In this document: piece after piece, positions 23,732 to 36,219 of the stretch | Numbering within the stretch: position 1 is the first letter of the stretch | Layout of the letters: each line of letters begins with the position of its first letter | Translations under genes and position numbers: made by a program | Origin: Rhypophila decipiens | Taxonomy: Eukaryota > Ascomycota > Sordariomycetes > Sordariales > Naviculisporaceae | Reading direction: 5' to 3' | Assembly: GCA_033297075.1 (NCBI GenBank) | Contig: MU858067.1 | Location: 124,001 to 188,000, forward strand | DNA: 64,000 bases | Notes under the pieces: generated by a model | Seen by the model: only the letters and a program-made list of their open reading frames with translations | Told to the model about the DNA's origin: nothing | Database searches by the model: none

Positions 23732-25694
23732 TGAATTCAGCTTCCAGCCAGGCTGAGGAGCCACCAACAAGTAATGACAAAGCTCCGAGACAGCACTCGT
23801 GTACGCCAGCCAGTCCTGGAAATGCACACTCTCCTGTCCGCCCAAATGGGTTCCTGGAGCAACGTGCTCACCAGTCCGAGCATCCCACTTCACCGCCGGC
23901 CAGGAAAGACACCAATTCCTCAATCTCGACCGATTTCACCGCCACAACCAACGCCACCGTGCGCTCTTCCAGACGGGAAGACACCGCTGCCACCACTTAT
24001 AGTGCCGCCGCGCCGTCTCGACGCTCTCCTGGACCACAGCCATCTAACACTACCTCGAGCCCTGATTCCTACATGACCTCCGAGCCCAGGGTGGCCGCTG
24101 GGTCGCCCAGATCCCGACAGAACTCCATAAGTCCCGCCACCCAGCGCCGCCTGTTAGAGGCACCTGGACATGGAGTACTTCCGACCCAAGCCGTGTTCTC
24201 GGTCAAGGATGGAAGCGATGTCGCTGCTCAGCGTCGACCGAGCAGGAGGCGGACCGGCCCGTTGTCGGAGGAGCAACGGAGGAGAGCCGCCCTAATAAGG
24301 AAGCTGGGAGCCTGTACCGACTGCCGAAAGAGGAGAGTTGCTGTGAGTACTAACCCTGAAGAATCCCCCCTTGTCAGTTGCTTATAAAGCTGTGGCTGGT
24401 TTAGTGTCATCCGAATCATCATAAGATGACCTGGGAGGAGGCAGAAAGAAAGTTTCTTCCTCCCAGCCCTGGTCTGCCGGGCCTGGCCCCTCTCGGTGGA
24501 CGGCCAATTAGCCCGGCAACTTCCAACTTGTCTAGACCCGTCCTCACACAGGATCCTCAGGAGATGGATGTCGATACGTCTCCTTCTCAGCAGGTAGGTC
24601 GCTCGGTCTTCTCGGCCTCAAACGATAGCCGGATTCGAACACCTTTGCCCTCCGGACCGCGGCCAGACAAACCTCTGGGCAACAGCTTCAAGCCCGAGGG
24701 TCTTCAGTTGCGAGCGTCTCAACTCCTGGCCGACCCTCACCGCAGCCGCTATAGCAAGGTCTTAGCACTCCTTGTCCATTGGCAAGATGATTCCGACCCT
24801 GATGCTCGATCCGCCATGAATGAGCTGGAGGGTGTACTGGATCTGTACAACTATACGGTTCAGGAAAAGGCCATCCCGTCATCATCTGATGGGAATAAGA
24901 ATCCCTATCGATGGCTAAGTCGGGAAGTGACGGAATTTATCGACAACGACGATCACCGCAATGTCTTGAAAGTTGTCTACTACAACGGGTATAGTTATTG
25001 GGATGGTAAAGAGATGATGCTCTCAAGGTTTGTCATGTTCCCTGACCATGGCTCGAGTGGCCGACCCGGGCTAATTCTTCCTTTCAGCTCCAAAAATCCC
25101 GAACCTAACTCGACAATCCCATGGAGCACTATCCATCAGCTGCTTCTATCCGCGATGTCGGATGTCTTGATTCTGTTGGACGCGGCTTACTATCCGTCTC
25201 TGCGGTACGTCAAGAACAAGGACAAGGGCGTGTTGGAGTTGATAGCGGCTTCGGCGAGTGAAGACCACGTCGGGAGGCTTGGGCGGAGCGCCTTCACCCG
25301 TGCCCTGAGCAGACAACTTGACATGAGGCTCAGCAAGAGATGTGCCCTGTCGGCGGCCGAGCTGCACGCCAGACTGCTCTCGAATTACTCCGACATGATC
25401 GCTGGGGATCGCAATCCAGAAAAACAAAACACATCAAGCTTCCCCTCTCCTCTGCATTTTCAGGTGTCAGGGACAAAGTTGCCGTCGATTTTGCTTGCAC
25501 CAGTGCCCAAGGGCAGATCACCCTTGCCGTCCGAATCGCCGATCAGCGGCGGCAATTTCTTGAACATGACGTTTCGATTATCGGATGAACCGGTCATGAC
25601 TGAAGAATGGGTCGAATGGCTCCGTTTGATGCCGGAAGCCATCAAAGAGGTCATGGTGAAAATAGAGGGTCCCAACCGTGATACGTTTCGATGA
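23731..25694 (+). CDS. Caspase-like fold protein with CX2CX6C motif and lost catalytic residues
   Basis: Three exons, 23731-24342, 24405-25027 and 25088-25694, give 613 residues. The second intron (60 nt) is in frame, so read-through is possible. Residues 1-190 are Ser/Thr/Pro-rich and disordered. Next is GACTDCRKRRVACHPNHH: C195, C198 and C205 in CX2CX6C spacing, then H206, H209 and H210, like half of a Zn2Cys6 cluster. Intron 1 splits this motif exactly before C205. Residues ~325-560 resemble fungal caspase-like (C14) domains, with an IPSS segment, a hydrophobic strand ending YYNGYS and a strand reading DVLILLDAAYYP. Active members have YYxGHG and DCC or DSC at these places. Here the His position is Tyr400 and the Cys position Ala445, so peptidase activity is unlikely. 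Role unknown; a regulatory or scaffold protein is my inference. No upstream ATG extends the frame within this exon. Confidence 0.75.
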
Positions 25695-28318
25695 ATGACT
25701 ACCTGGAATGTCATTCATCCTTTGCTCAACTGCTGAAAAACATGAAGTCCACCCTGATTCAGGTGGTCCTCGTGGTGGTGGGGGTTTCCCTCAACAGCAG
25801 GCTAATCCTGCTCCGGGGCAGTGGTGGTGATTTTGCGCCGCAGGGCGTGTACTCTGCCGTTCCGCTGCCCTCGAGCCTCGAAGCTACTAGAGGTGGACGG
25901 GGCCGGGATAGGTCTCATCTCCCCCTGGCTCAGCTCTTGTCTGCGCCTGGGGGAACCATTCCCGGATGCGCTCGATAATGCCCGACGCTTTGATATTTTC
26001 CGCAAAGCGACCTTCTCGATTATCGATTCGTCCCGTTAACGACCGAAAGCAACAATACCTAGGGCAGGAAAGTTGCTCCTCACCTCTCACACCTCTGGAA
26101 CAAACTTAATACAACCTTCTTATATGCTTCTATTTCTTTTGTCTTTCGGTACCTCCTTTTCAGACGATTGTTTCTATTGTTTACTAAAACGGCTATGATA
26201 TGACGACTGATGATATTGAGGAGTGTTCTTGGAGTCTACAGACGATGATATACACAAACGTCTGACTCACGGACATGATGACTTACGAAATTTGAGAAAG
26301 CTTCTTGGAGATTTCCAAACCACGGTACAAATATCACAAGCATCTGAAGCCCAGACTATGGTACAAACGTCTGACTGGGGAACGATTCCGAGCATGTTTG
26401 TTCGATGGATCTGCGCGGAAAATGCCGAACACAACCAGCACAAAATAGCACACCTTGGGGTCATGTCTTTTTTTGTACGTATGGAGTACATGTATGTATG
26501 ATAGATACCATTTTCGTTTTCATCGATGTCATCGTTCTCTATGTACTTTTGTATTTCTGCGACAAAAGCGGGGGAACAAGATTGGTCTAATGAGCCTGAG
26601 TGCTTTTACGGAAAGAAATGAAGTTGCTTCTCACGACACATCCGTCAAGACAGCACCCAACAAGCAGACAGTGAGCACACCTTATCCCCTCGGCCCTGGA
26701 AGTATACTGCCCTCCCGTGCTACTTACCTCTGGAGCAGCTTATCATTCTTTAGTCCCTGTCTCTACCACAACGAACCATGCCAGGTGGATGCCTAACCAA
26801 ATACCTTGCCTTGAATAGGTATTTGGTGCATCCGGTACCTTGCTACATAGGTATACAGCTTGCAGGTTCAGGGTCATCTATCATTGGTTTCATTCCCCAA
26901 TCGATGAGGTCTGAGTCGATGACCGGATGCTGCCGTACGACACCCATTTTGAGATGCAGACCTTGCGCATATGTCAACGACGCCACCGATGCCGAACTTT
27001 ATTCCGTATCTCTCCTATCGCCTCGAATGCACGTAGAAAGCAAGCGACACGCCTTGCCCATCACTATCCGGGGCCGGGATTTCGTCATGTCCTTCTCCAC
27101 ACTTTGATACGTATTGGCATCAACCGAGAGTCTGCGACGGAGCAACTCTGGAACAATCCGTTTCTCGATTTATTTTCTCTTGATGCCTCCCTCCCGGTTT
27201 CCCTCTGGCAAGTGTTGCTAACTCACCGTTCTAGCACTACAGCCCGGGAAAGAAGGAAGAGTTTGGTAGGTAAGGTAGGGTTGAAGCAACGAGAACACAC
27301 AAGGTGACTGCCCTTTGAAGAAGCAGTTTATGGGAGAGCCTTCACCATTTGACCACGACTCCTCACAACTGGAACTCGTGGCGATTTTATCCACTCCGTT
27401 CCTCCGTCCGGGACAAACATTTTCTATACAAGCTTGGACATCTCGCTTTTGGCCTTTGTCTCTCGTACAACCAACTGCTTCCACTTTCCATTCACTTACG
27501 GTAAGGAACCAATACAGACTGAGTCTATCAACTTCAGACGGGGTAACTAAGACAAGTTAGGTAGGTAAGTAAGGCAAGGTAGGTAAGGTTAGATAGGTGA
27601 ACCGAGGTACATATAAAGGTAGGTACATGTAGGCTAGGTACAGTACCACCGCAAGTTTCAAAAGTTTGGATGCAGGTACGGTATATCCATCATTAGTGCT
27701 AATATTAAAAAGCCCAGCGACCATAATCGTAGATGGCTCAACGGCGATGTGCGACAACGCAAGTTTAAAGTTTGAGACTTGTAGAAAAGTCTATCTAGTC
27801 AAGATACTGTAAGACCTACAAGTACCGATGTTGCCATCTTCTTGCCTTGACTCGCCTCCTACGAATTTCTTTTCATTCTTTCTGTTCCCTTAGAGCAGAA
27901 CCACATCAAATGGCATCACGAGAATTTTTAATTCTTTTTTACCACTCGCCCAATCCTCGGATTACATGCAATTCTCCTTTTTCCCTTTTCCTCGAGAAGA
28001 AATATCCTACCTAGGTATTGACAGCTGCGCATCAAACCCCATGAAACGTAAAGCCAGGACTGGGAAAGAACCTGTGAACAAGTTCCCTTAAGGGAGAAAT
28101 ATCCTATACCGTTGTGACTTGATAAGGAAGAAAAATACACCTAAAAAAGTCTGTCTTAAAACACCAATATAGCAACAAAAGCAAAAGAAAGAAAGAAAAT
28201 GAAAAGAAGATCTCTAGTTTTATATACATGTAGCCCAGCCCAGCCCATATACCAACAAAAAAGAAATTCATCAAATCAATTTCATACATACTCACCTGGC
28301 ACTGTTATAACAAGAAGT
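25695..28318. other. Convergent intergenic region with TAGGTA-rich tracts
   Basis: This 2.6 kb separates the 3' ends of the caspase-like gene (+) and the phospholipase B gene (-). Open frames are short and unconvincing. The most visible content is clustered TAGGTA/TACCTT-type motifs at about 26800-26855 and 27555-27640, and A/T-rich tracts at 28140-28320. Confidence 0.5.
27555..27640. repeat. Degenerate (TAGG)n/(TAGGTA)n tract
   Basis: Imperfect iterations of TAGGTA, TAAGGT and AGGTAGG fill this stretch. Related motifs recur in several other intergenic regions of the window. It is simple, non-coding sequence and probably unstable in length. Confidence 0.6.
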
Positions 28319-30343
28319 TTATAAAGCCAGCGAAAGCGACAACACCCCCGCCACCGCCATTCCCATTCCCATACCACTTAACCCCGAAGCAGCGTTATCC
28401 TTCGTCCCCGAAGCCCCCTCACCACCAACAATAAACCCAGGCTCATAATTCTCCGTCAGACTCGTAGAACTAGAATTCAGCCTCCCGTCCCAGCAAAACC
28501 TATCAAAACAATCTACACACTGCTGCGGAACAGCCGTGTTCGTCCTCGCCCAGCTGCGACTAAATATCGCGCAGGAGACACAAGTCGTCCAGCTGCCATC
28601 GACGGTATTATTCCCCATCGTCGCGACATCGTATCCGTTTTGGATTATGTTGTTTCTTTCAGAAGATGTGTATTCCGGTGTAAAAGTTGAGACATTGCTG
28701 TATGCGCTGTACGGTGCGTTGGGGATGTATATCACCAATGGGGGAGCACCATTACCAGAGGTGAAATTCCTGACGTCACAGCCGAAAAAGGTTGGGCGTT
28801 GGTTTAGGCGCGAGTTGATAAACGTGTTGGCGTCTGGCACGGGGGGGAAGAGGGTCCCGTTTGCGATGTCCGAGAGGAGGGAGCGATCGTAGCTTGCGCG
28901 CAGGGCTGTTCCGTTGGGCCAGTTGTAGGGCGTGTCTGCTGAGCTGTCTACTGCAAAGATCACGTCGACCTTGCGGGTGGGCTGGATCAGCGGGTGGAGG
29001 GGGATGTTCTGGAGATCCTCGCCGCCGTCTACGAGGCTGAGCTCGGGGGACTCGGCCGAGGGGTTGGTGGACGGGTTGTACTTGTAAAACGGGTTGGGCG
29101 CGTACTGGGCAATGTCGTTGTTGTCGTTGCTGATGGACGCGAGGATCTTTTCGATTGCCGAGACGACGATGGCGGGGATCTTGGTGTCGGCTGCTGATAT
29201 GTTTTGCAGGAGGAACTGGTTGAACAGAGAGCTGGAAGTTCCCATTACGAAGCCGAGCTGGTCGAAGCCGTTTACGCAGGAGCCGTCCTTTGGTATCACG
29301 CCGTTGGAAAAGTTGGAGGCCAGGTACTTTGTGGGGACGAAGGCAAAGACGGTTGGATCGAAGCTGCCCATCTCGTAGGGGTTGAATTCAAAGACTGTCG
29401 TGTTGAGGGAGATGATTCTCTCCCCGGGGGCACGGCCGTCTGCTACTAGAATGGGAAAGGGGGTCTCGGCGTTCCTGAAGTGGTCGACCTCGGCGATGCT
29501 GGAGAATGTGTAGGCGGGCCCTCCTTTGGGCGCGTTGATGAGCTGGTAGCTCAGGGCCCTGCCCCAGTAATCGGTTATGCTTGTCTCGAAACCCGCATCG
29601 GCCTTGTCGCCTACCTGCTCGACAATGTCGAACCAGTAGCCTGTCTTTTGGAGGAAGCTCTCGCCTGGGCCGGCAAAGATGGAGTTGGTAAAGTTCCATA
29701 CGTCGGTGTCGGGGGAGAGTCCGTTGCGGAGAGCCTCGACTGAGGAAAAGTTGTTGGCGAATATGCTGCCTACCAGCCAGCCGCCTCCTGACAAGCCAGC
29801 CCTTGATTTCGGTTGATGTTAGTACAAGGTATTTGTTGGACTTGAGGGTGTCACATACAAGTAAGTGCTTGCCTGAAGTAGACCCCCGATACCACCCGGC
29901 CCGGTAGAATCAGTCGTGCGGTCATCGGCAGCAGCCAGGAACCCGGCGCCGTTCATAAGGGCACGGTAGCCACCGCCAGACACGGCTATGGCGATGTTGG
30001 GCAGTGAGGACAGGTCATTATCGGCCGCGTTTCTGATATAGGCGCCCGCATCAAAGCCGTCGATTTTGTTACGCTCCACCAGCTTGATCATGGGATCGAC
30101 CGTGGCCTTGCGCCGGCGCTCCAGCCAGCTCGTCTCTTGCTGTGAGAGCTTCTGGGCTGACCGGACGGTTGGTCTGTCCTGGGGACAGGGCACCACGGCG
30201 GGGGCATAGTCGCCCGAGGGCGAGTTTGGAAGGGCACGAAGCTGGACTTCGCTGGTGTGAGGGATCGGTTCAGCCAGACATGTTGATATAAGAATGCTGG
30301 TGGCGAGCAGTTGCCCCCACGTAGGACATGAAGTCACCACCAT
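28319..30343 (-). CDS. Phospholipase B / lysophospholipase, GPI-anchored
   Basis: This enzyme hydrolyses acyl chains of phospholipids and lysophospholipids (EC 3.1.1.5) at the cell surface or outside the cell. Two exons, 30343-29859 and 29801-28319, give 655 residues; the 57-nt intron has an ACTAAC branch site. An N-terminal hydrophobic signal starts at Met 30343 and seems to end near [23 protein letters not shown] matches the family's oxyanion-hole segment. The spliced sequence reads [15 protein letters not shown], placing the nucleophile at about Ser166. [17 protein letters not shown] supplies the acid at about Asp420. Many Asn-X-Ser/Thr sites and conserved Cys pairs fit a secreted protein. 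The C terminus is small residues followed by a hydrophobic tail ([18 protein letters not shown]), typical of a GPI signal. An upstream in-frame TGT-led extension lacks an ATG-based signal and was not used. Confidence 0.94.
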
Positions 30344-33300
30344 TTGGGGCTTGGTGGGGGGTTCGCGTCTGAAAGGGGATAAACGAAATATTCTCTTAAG
30401 TAAATAATGAACTAATATTCTGAATGAGTGAACGAAGCTGAAACGACAAAAAGGTAGCTTTGGTGACAGCGATCTTGAATAGATGCCGAAAGTAGACAAT
30501 TCCTTGTTCGCCCCTTCGTCAATAGATTTTGAAAACGCTTTTGCTATGACACCGGAATCTTCGGTCGAACTGGGATGAAGCCAAGCGTTCGTGTTCGCTG
30601 GCTGACACACTCAGCTCAGTGCGAAGCCTTGATGCGCGTGCGTGATAGTTGAGATGAAGAAGAGAAGAGTTGGGTATAAAAGAAGTTGAAGAAAAGATAG
30701 TGAGCGTGTGCAAGGAAATGGAGAATTTGTAAACTATTTGATAGAAAAATGAAGAAGAATGGAAAGAAGATGATGAGATGACAGGGAAGAGAGGGAGCTC
30801 CAGAAAAGAATGTTTGACATTTCCGTCTCGATCCTTGGTCGATCAGAGCACCGCCGCACGCCCTGCTGGGCAATGTCTGGGCAGATGGCATTTCCCAGCC
30901 CAGCGGCGCTGAACCCCCCTCATTCGTAGCTGGGGTAATCTCACAACGAATTAACATGTGTTTTCTGTCTGGTGTGTCGCTCAGCTCGCTATAATCGGCA
31001 AAGCGTCAAGTTGCCATGACCAACAAACATCCAACAAAACATCCAAGAGACAGTACCAGAAACAGGGGTCTGATCTCAATACAGTGCACAAAAACATTAA
31101 GAATTAAGAATTCCGTGATACCCTCCCACCGTACTGCCGGGATCCGCAATGCGAAGTCTTGGGAATGACAAAAACTTGAATACATGCTCGGCAAGAAGTT
31201 TTCGATCATCAGGAAGCTCCTTCAACAATCAAGCATGTCAGTGTTGATCGGACTTGAGGGGTCAGGGGGGCCCGAGCTAGCCGGTCGGGCTGTTGCCAAG
31301 CCCCGAAAACAGCGCCAATTTTCACGGCCCGGCCCATAGTGTGTCCCGATGATGACGGATGTATGGAGACACGCCAGTGACCGGTCAACAGCTCTGACAA
31401 CCTTTTTGATTTGTGCATAACACGTTGTGCAACGGTTAGCTGTCTGCAACCAACACGACCCTTCTAAAACGGTTTTGTGAGCCTAGACGTTAGACACGCT
31501 AACAACGACGTGCGGGAATGGAACGAGATGGTGAAGGGTCCGAGATGTTCCGTAGCGGTTATGCCCGCCCGTCCGCGACAGACTCAGACACGACCGGGAT
31601 TTCAATCTTGGATCGTACCGTCTTCAGCAAGTTCTTGTACATGTGGGCACTCATAGAGATCCGAGTTGATCTTCCTCCCCTTGGATGTTGCTCCATATCT
31701 GTGGAAGCGTTGAAAACCGAGTTCATGCTCCGAGGCACCTACCCGGACACTTCAGATCGAGGAACTCTCATTCATGCAAGACCTGGGAATATTCGAGCTC
31801 TACCCAAGTTGTGCGATGCAAACTTCAGCCATGCTGTGCTCCTGGCATCATTGCCGGCGTGTCTTCACCTCAGCCAGGCCTCCAACAGCTGAACGGAGAG
31901 AGTATGTCACAGTAAGCCGGGCAGGTGAAGCAGTCTGACATTTTACAATATGCCCGGTGACGGATATATGCACAGTACCGGTGCGTCTTATGTGGCAGCC
32001 AGCCCATGTGTTACGGTAGGTAGTCAAGTTACACGACTACCTAACGGGTAGGTAAGACTGGTAAGCTAGGGCAAGGTTAGGGGCAGTGCCTTGCCGTAGG
32101 TCCAACGGGTGTGGCTGACCTTGGCAGTGCTTGAAACAACTTCATCTGTTGGTGATCGACCGCTGGGTTCAAGTCGCAAGTGTACAAAAGCAGGCATGTT
32201 GTGGGATATGACTTGAGGATTTGCGGCGTAGTTCGGTGTTGGTAGCAGGCTTGACAGACAAGCATGCTTTTGTCATGAATGGAAGAGCCGTGTTTTCCAT
32301 CCACCCATTAGTTTTCAACTTCGGGGGACAGGTTCAGCTTCATGAAATGGGGTTGCTCATGCGGTGGTTGTTGGACCTGGTAGGCATGAGGAAGGTGTAA
32401 ATGGTCGGTCCACCGGTGAAGAAAGGACTAAGTTCGGAGAGAGACCAGTGGAAGGTGAGAGGTGAACCAACGCTAGTTCCGTACGCCACACCTTTTTTCC
32501 CTCCGAGTCCCGGTATTCCGAGCCGGTCCCACCGAAGAACCACAGACCGAGAGCCGATTCCCGAAGAAGTTCAAGACGCGGCCGGCTGAGGAAGCTACAA
32601 CTAACCCGGTTGCCTGGACCCATCCGGCGGCAGAATCTCAAAATTCAAGGAGTATAAACCCCTCCCCCCCCCCCCCCCCCTCGGATTCGATTCTTCTCTC
32701 CAAATTTTCTTCCCGGGACACCAAAGGAGGCCGACCATTGCACCAATAAATGGGGGGACATCGTCGACCATGGCGTGCGAACAAAACATATTGAAACATG
32801 TTCAGCTTTTATACTGTGGCTGCTCTCCCAAGTAACGTTCCTCCCAATGAGCAGATTTTTTGCTTGGGTCAGTTTGTCGGATGTCTGGCTGGCTAAGGCA
32901 ATCGCCGATCGTGAACCGACTGACTGGCCCGGAGGGTTGAGGGACGAGATGATCCAAGACATCAGCTACCATTTACCCACCAACATGATTCATTCATGCT
33001 TCTCTTCTTTTGAACATTTGCCATAAAGGGCCAACGCGTCAAAATACTGATCCCAGCCAGACAGACAGACAAACAAGGGTTGTCCGAACCAGCGTTTGAG
33101 TGGAGGTGCCGTTGTTGGCGGTTCGTATTGAGACTGAACACCATGGACCTTCTTGACATAACCCATAGATTAGATCCTGTCCAGACCCAAATATTTAGTA
33201 AGGAGATGGAAGCCCTGGCCCAGGAATCTCCCAAGCCGGGGTTGGCCGGAAAAGTTGTCTTCCAACTTTCAAAGTAAAGAGGTCCCGTTTTGAATGTTTG

Positions 33301-33566
33301 GCAGTGTTTGATGGTAAAGAGCGGGTTGTGTAGCCTAGTTCTCTGGTATATGATGTGGTAGGTTCTGCTGGCAGCCACAATAGACAAAGCGCCATGTCCG
33401 GTGATCAGGATCTGATGAAGATTGTTGTTCTATCACTATGATATATGGTGGTCAATTAGATACGAAGAAATTAATTCTTTTCATCTCACACATACAACTC
33501 CAGACCCGCTAGCTGTTTATCTTTTGCATGTTTATCTACCTGATCGAGTGTCTCTTTTATTTTCCT
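30344..33566. other. Intergenic region upstream of phospholipase B
   Basis: This 3.2 kb lies between the phospholipase B start and the 3' end of the histidine gene, both on the minus strand. Open frames are short and without domains; the longest, 124 codons at 31518-31892 plus, shows nothing recognisable. It contains a C17 tract (32664-32680) and a TAGGTA-type cluster near 32014-32080. The part nearest 30344 is expected to be the phospholipase B promoter. Confidence 0.5.
32664..32680 (+). repeat. Poly-C homopolymer (17 C)
   Basis: Seventeen consecutive C on the plus strand follow CCT. Such G/C homopolymers slip easily and are error-prone in sequencing, so the exact length is uncertain. Confidence 0.8.
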
Positions 33567-36213
33567 TCATTGCCTGTTCATGTGCTCCAACCGGATGCTG
33601 ACCGCCCTCCTGTGAGCTTCCAGCTCCTCAACCTTGGCAAGCTGCATGACAGCGTTGCCCACATTCTTCAAGCCCTCGGCAGTGAGATTCGAGCTAGTGA
33701 TGTGCTTGACAAACGAGGCCAGGTTAACACCCGAGTACTGCTTCGCGTATCCGTAGGTAGCTTCAGACAGGTTAGCAAAGAAGCAATCAAGTCAAAGGCC
33801 AGGATTCAAACTTACGCAAAGAATGGTTCACACCAGCCGAGTAATCACCCACACTCTCCGGTGTCCATTCGCCGATAAATACGCTGCCAGCATTCATGAC
33901 CTGATCAACCACCTTCTCGGCGTCCTTGATCTGGAGGATCAGATGCTCAGGGGCATACTGGTTGCTGATCACCATGGCCTCCTCGACGGTCTTGACCTGC
34001 ACGGTGATCGAGTGCGCGATGGAGCCGCGGACGATGTCAACTCTGGGCAGGGCCATCGCCTGGTTGTGCAGCTCGTCCTCAATAGCCTGGAGGTGAGCCT
34101 CGTCCAGGTCGACCGCGATGAGAATTACCTGGCTATCAACGCCGTGCTCAGCCTGAGACAAGAGGTCAGAGGCAACGAAGGCCGGGTTGGCATCCTTGTC
34201 GGCGATGACGAGGACTTCAGAAGGACCAGCAGGCATGTCGATGCCCACACCAGCGTTGGTGTCGTTGCTTACAAACATCTTGGCGGCGGTGACGAACTGG
34301 TTGCCCGGTCCCAGGATCTTGTCGACCTTGGTGATGCTCTCGGTGCCATAGGCCATGGCCGCTACCGCCTGCGCACCACCGGCGAGCACGATAGACTCGG
34401 CACCAACCTTGTGGGCGACGTAGACGACCTCCGGAGTTAGGCTACCATCAGCTCGGGGAGGCGATGCGAGCACAATCTTTTTGCACCCTGCGACCATGGC
34501 GGGCACACCCAACATGAGGGCTGTGCTGGGAAGAACAGCAGTGCCACCGGGGACATAGAGACCAACGGCCTCGATGGGACGAGAGAAGCGGCTGCAGATG
34601 ACGCCGGGCATGGTCTCGACCTGGAGAGGCTTCTCCTCCTTCTGGGCAGCGTGGAACTTGCGAATGTTTTCAAAGGATGTATCGATGGCAGCGATGGTCT
34701 CAGCAGGGAGCTGCATCATGGATTCTGGGAAGGGCGCCTTGAGCACTGGGGAAGTCAGCGAGGTAGCCTTTTCGAACTTGTGAGTATACGACAGGACAGC
34801 CTTGTCTCCGTTCTGGCGGACATCCTCGATAATCGGCTTGATGATATTCATGATCGTCTCGGGCGACTTTTGCGAAGGTCTCTTCAACGCAGCATCAAGC
34901 TCGGCCGGGGTGGCCTTGGTCATATCAAGGCGCTTCATCGTGATCTTCTCGGCCGAAACCTCCTTGATAGGTGCCGGGGCAGGCGCTGGAGCTGGGCCAC
35001 CAGACTTGATACCTTCTTTCTCTGCCCATTTACCCTTGGCATCTCCTTGCCGGCGCTTCACCTTCCAGCTCTTTGCATCCAGGTTCTTCTCGATATCGGC
35101 GAGTGTGACACCAGCAGCAACTGCCCGTGTCAGGGCAAAGTAGATGAGATCAGCAGCCTCGAAGGAAACCTCCTCAGGGGTCTTGGCATCGCAGAGCTCC
35201 TCGGCTTCCTCCATAATCTTGGCCCGCAGGAGCTTCTCGTCAGCGAAGAGGCGGGCCGTGTAGGAACCGGCAGGCGCCGACTCTTTCCTGGATAGTAATG
35301 TTTGTTCCAACTTGGGAATTCCCTTGAGGTCGCCAAAGCAGCCGGACTGCTCCAGGTGGCAGAAGCGTCCCTTTTGTTTGACAACAAACTTCAATGCATC
35401 ACTATCGCAGTCCAGTGATATCCTGAGAAGCTCCTGGGTATCCCCTGATGTCGTCCCTTTGTACCATAAGCCCCTTTTCCTGCTCTGATATACACCTGTC
35501 TGGGTCTTGAGCGCCTCTCCGACGCTCTCCTCGCTGCTGTAGACCAGCCCAAGGGCCACACCATTCTCGTCGCAAACGACAGTGGGGAGAAGACCATCGG
35601 CGCGGTCAGATTTCCATGACGCAGCAAGGATCCTGGCCACTGGAAGCTTTCCCGTCTCGCTTTTGCTGCTAAGGCCAGTCGAAGGCAAGACCGGGATGGC
35701 ACTGCACTGCGCAGCGACGGCAGTGAACGCTTCTAAATCGGTTCCATCAACAGGCTTGATAAAAAGGGGTGAGATCTTCTTCGCCTTGGCCTCCTCGATA
35801 AACTTGGCAACATCGGCCGACTTGATGTCGAAATCGGAAACCAGCAGGCCGTGCTGGTTGCCAAAGGCCAAGGATTCGGGATCGGTCCCTGTCACCACCG
35901 GCGCAACACGGGCGCCAAAATCGGAGAACTCCGGTAGCTGTTCGGGCTTGACAAACACCTTGCGCGCTCCGCCGTCGAGGAGAGAGAGCACATCATCTTT
36001 GGACTCGAGCCGGGTGACGTCGAAGTAGGGCTCGAACTCGACATTGTGGCGTTTAAGGAACCGGAGGATCTTTTCGACGAGAGGAGGAGCAACTTGGAAA
36101 AATACGCAGCCAAGACATGATACTTCTTCACGGGTGAGGCCCTCTTTGATGTCGTTAAGTCCCGGTGGCACGGCGACACTAACGAGGAACGGGAGCGGGA
36201 GAGTCGTCTCCAT
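33567..36213 (-). CDS. HIS4: Histidine biosynthesis trifunctional protein (PRA-CH / PRA-PH / histidinol dehydrogenase)
   Basis: One polypeptide carries three activities of histidine synthesis: phosphoribosyl-AMP cyclohydrolase, phosphoribosyl-ATP pyrophosphatase and NAD-dependent histidinol dehydrogenase. It is the counterpart of yeast HIS4 and Neurospora his-3. Two exons, 36213-33816 and 33760-33567, give 863 residues; the 55-nt intron lies near the 3' end. Splicing yields NHSLPTYGYAKQYSGVN, the expected dehydrogenase C-terminal region, ending in RLEHMNRQ. The cyclohydrolase domain includes GLWYKGTTSGDTQELL and the DCDSDAL metal-site region. The pyrophosphatase shows KIMEEAEELCDAKTPEEVSFEAADLIYF. 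The dehydrogenase spans about 430-863 with AGPSEVLVIADKDANP, SQAEHG and GPGNQFV. Order and length match fungal orthologues. A TGACTCA heptamer overlaps the start codon (see findings). Confidence 0.97.
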
Positions 36214-36219
36214 GACTCA
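36213..36219. promoter_or_regulatory. TGACTCA heptamer at the HIS4 start (CPC1/Gcn4-type site)
   Basis: TGACTCA is the consensus bound by the bZIP activators of fungal amino-acid biosynthesis genes. Here it overlaps the first base of the HIS4 start codon, an unusual position for an upstream activating site. Only the sequence match is seen; binding is inferred. Confidence 0.35.

Noticed and set aside
30344..30610. Upstream in-frame extension of phospholipase B.
   Set aside because: There is no ATG in frame, and the signal peptide starts at Met 30343 as expected.
34651..35295. Long open frame opposite HIS4 (and another at 33823-34440).
   Set aside because: These are antisense shadows of the conserved histidine enzyme caused by codon bias; they carry no domain.
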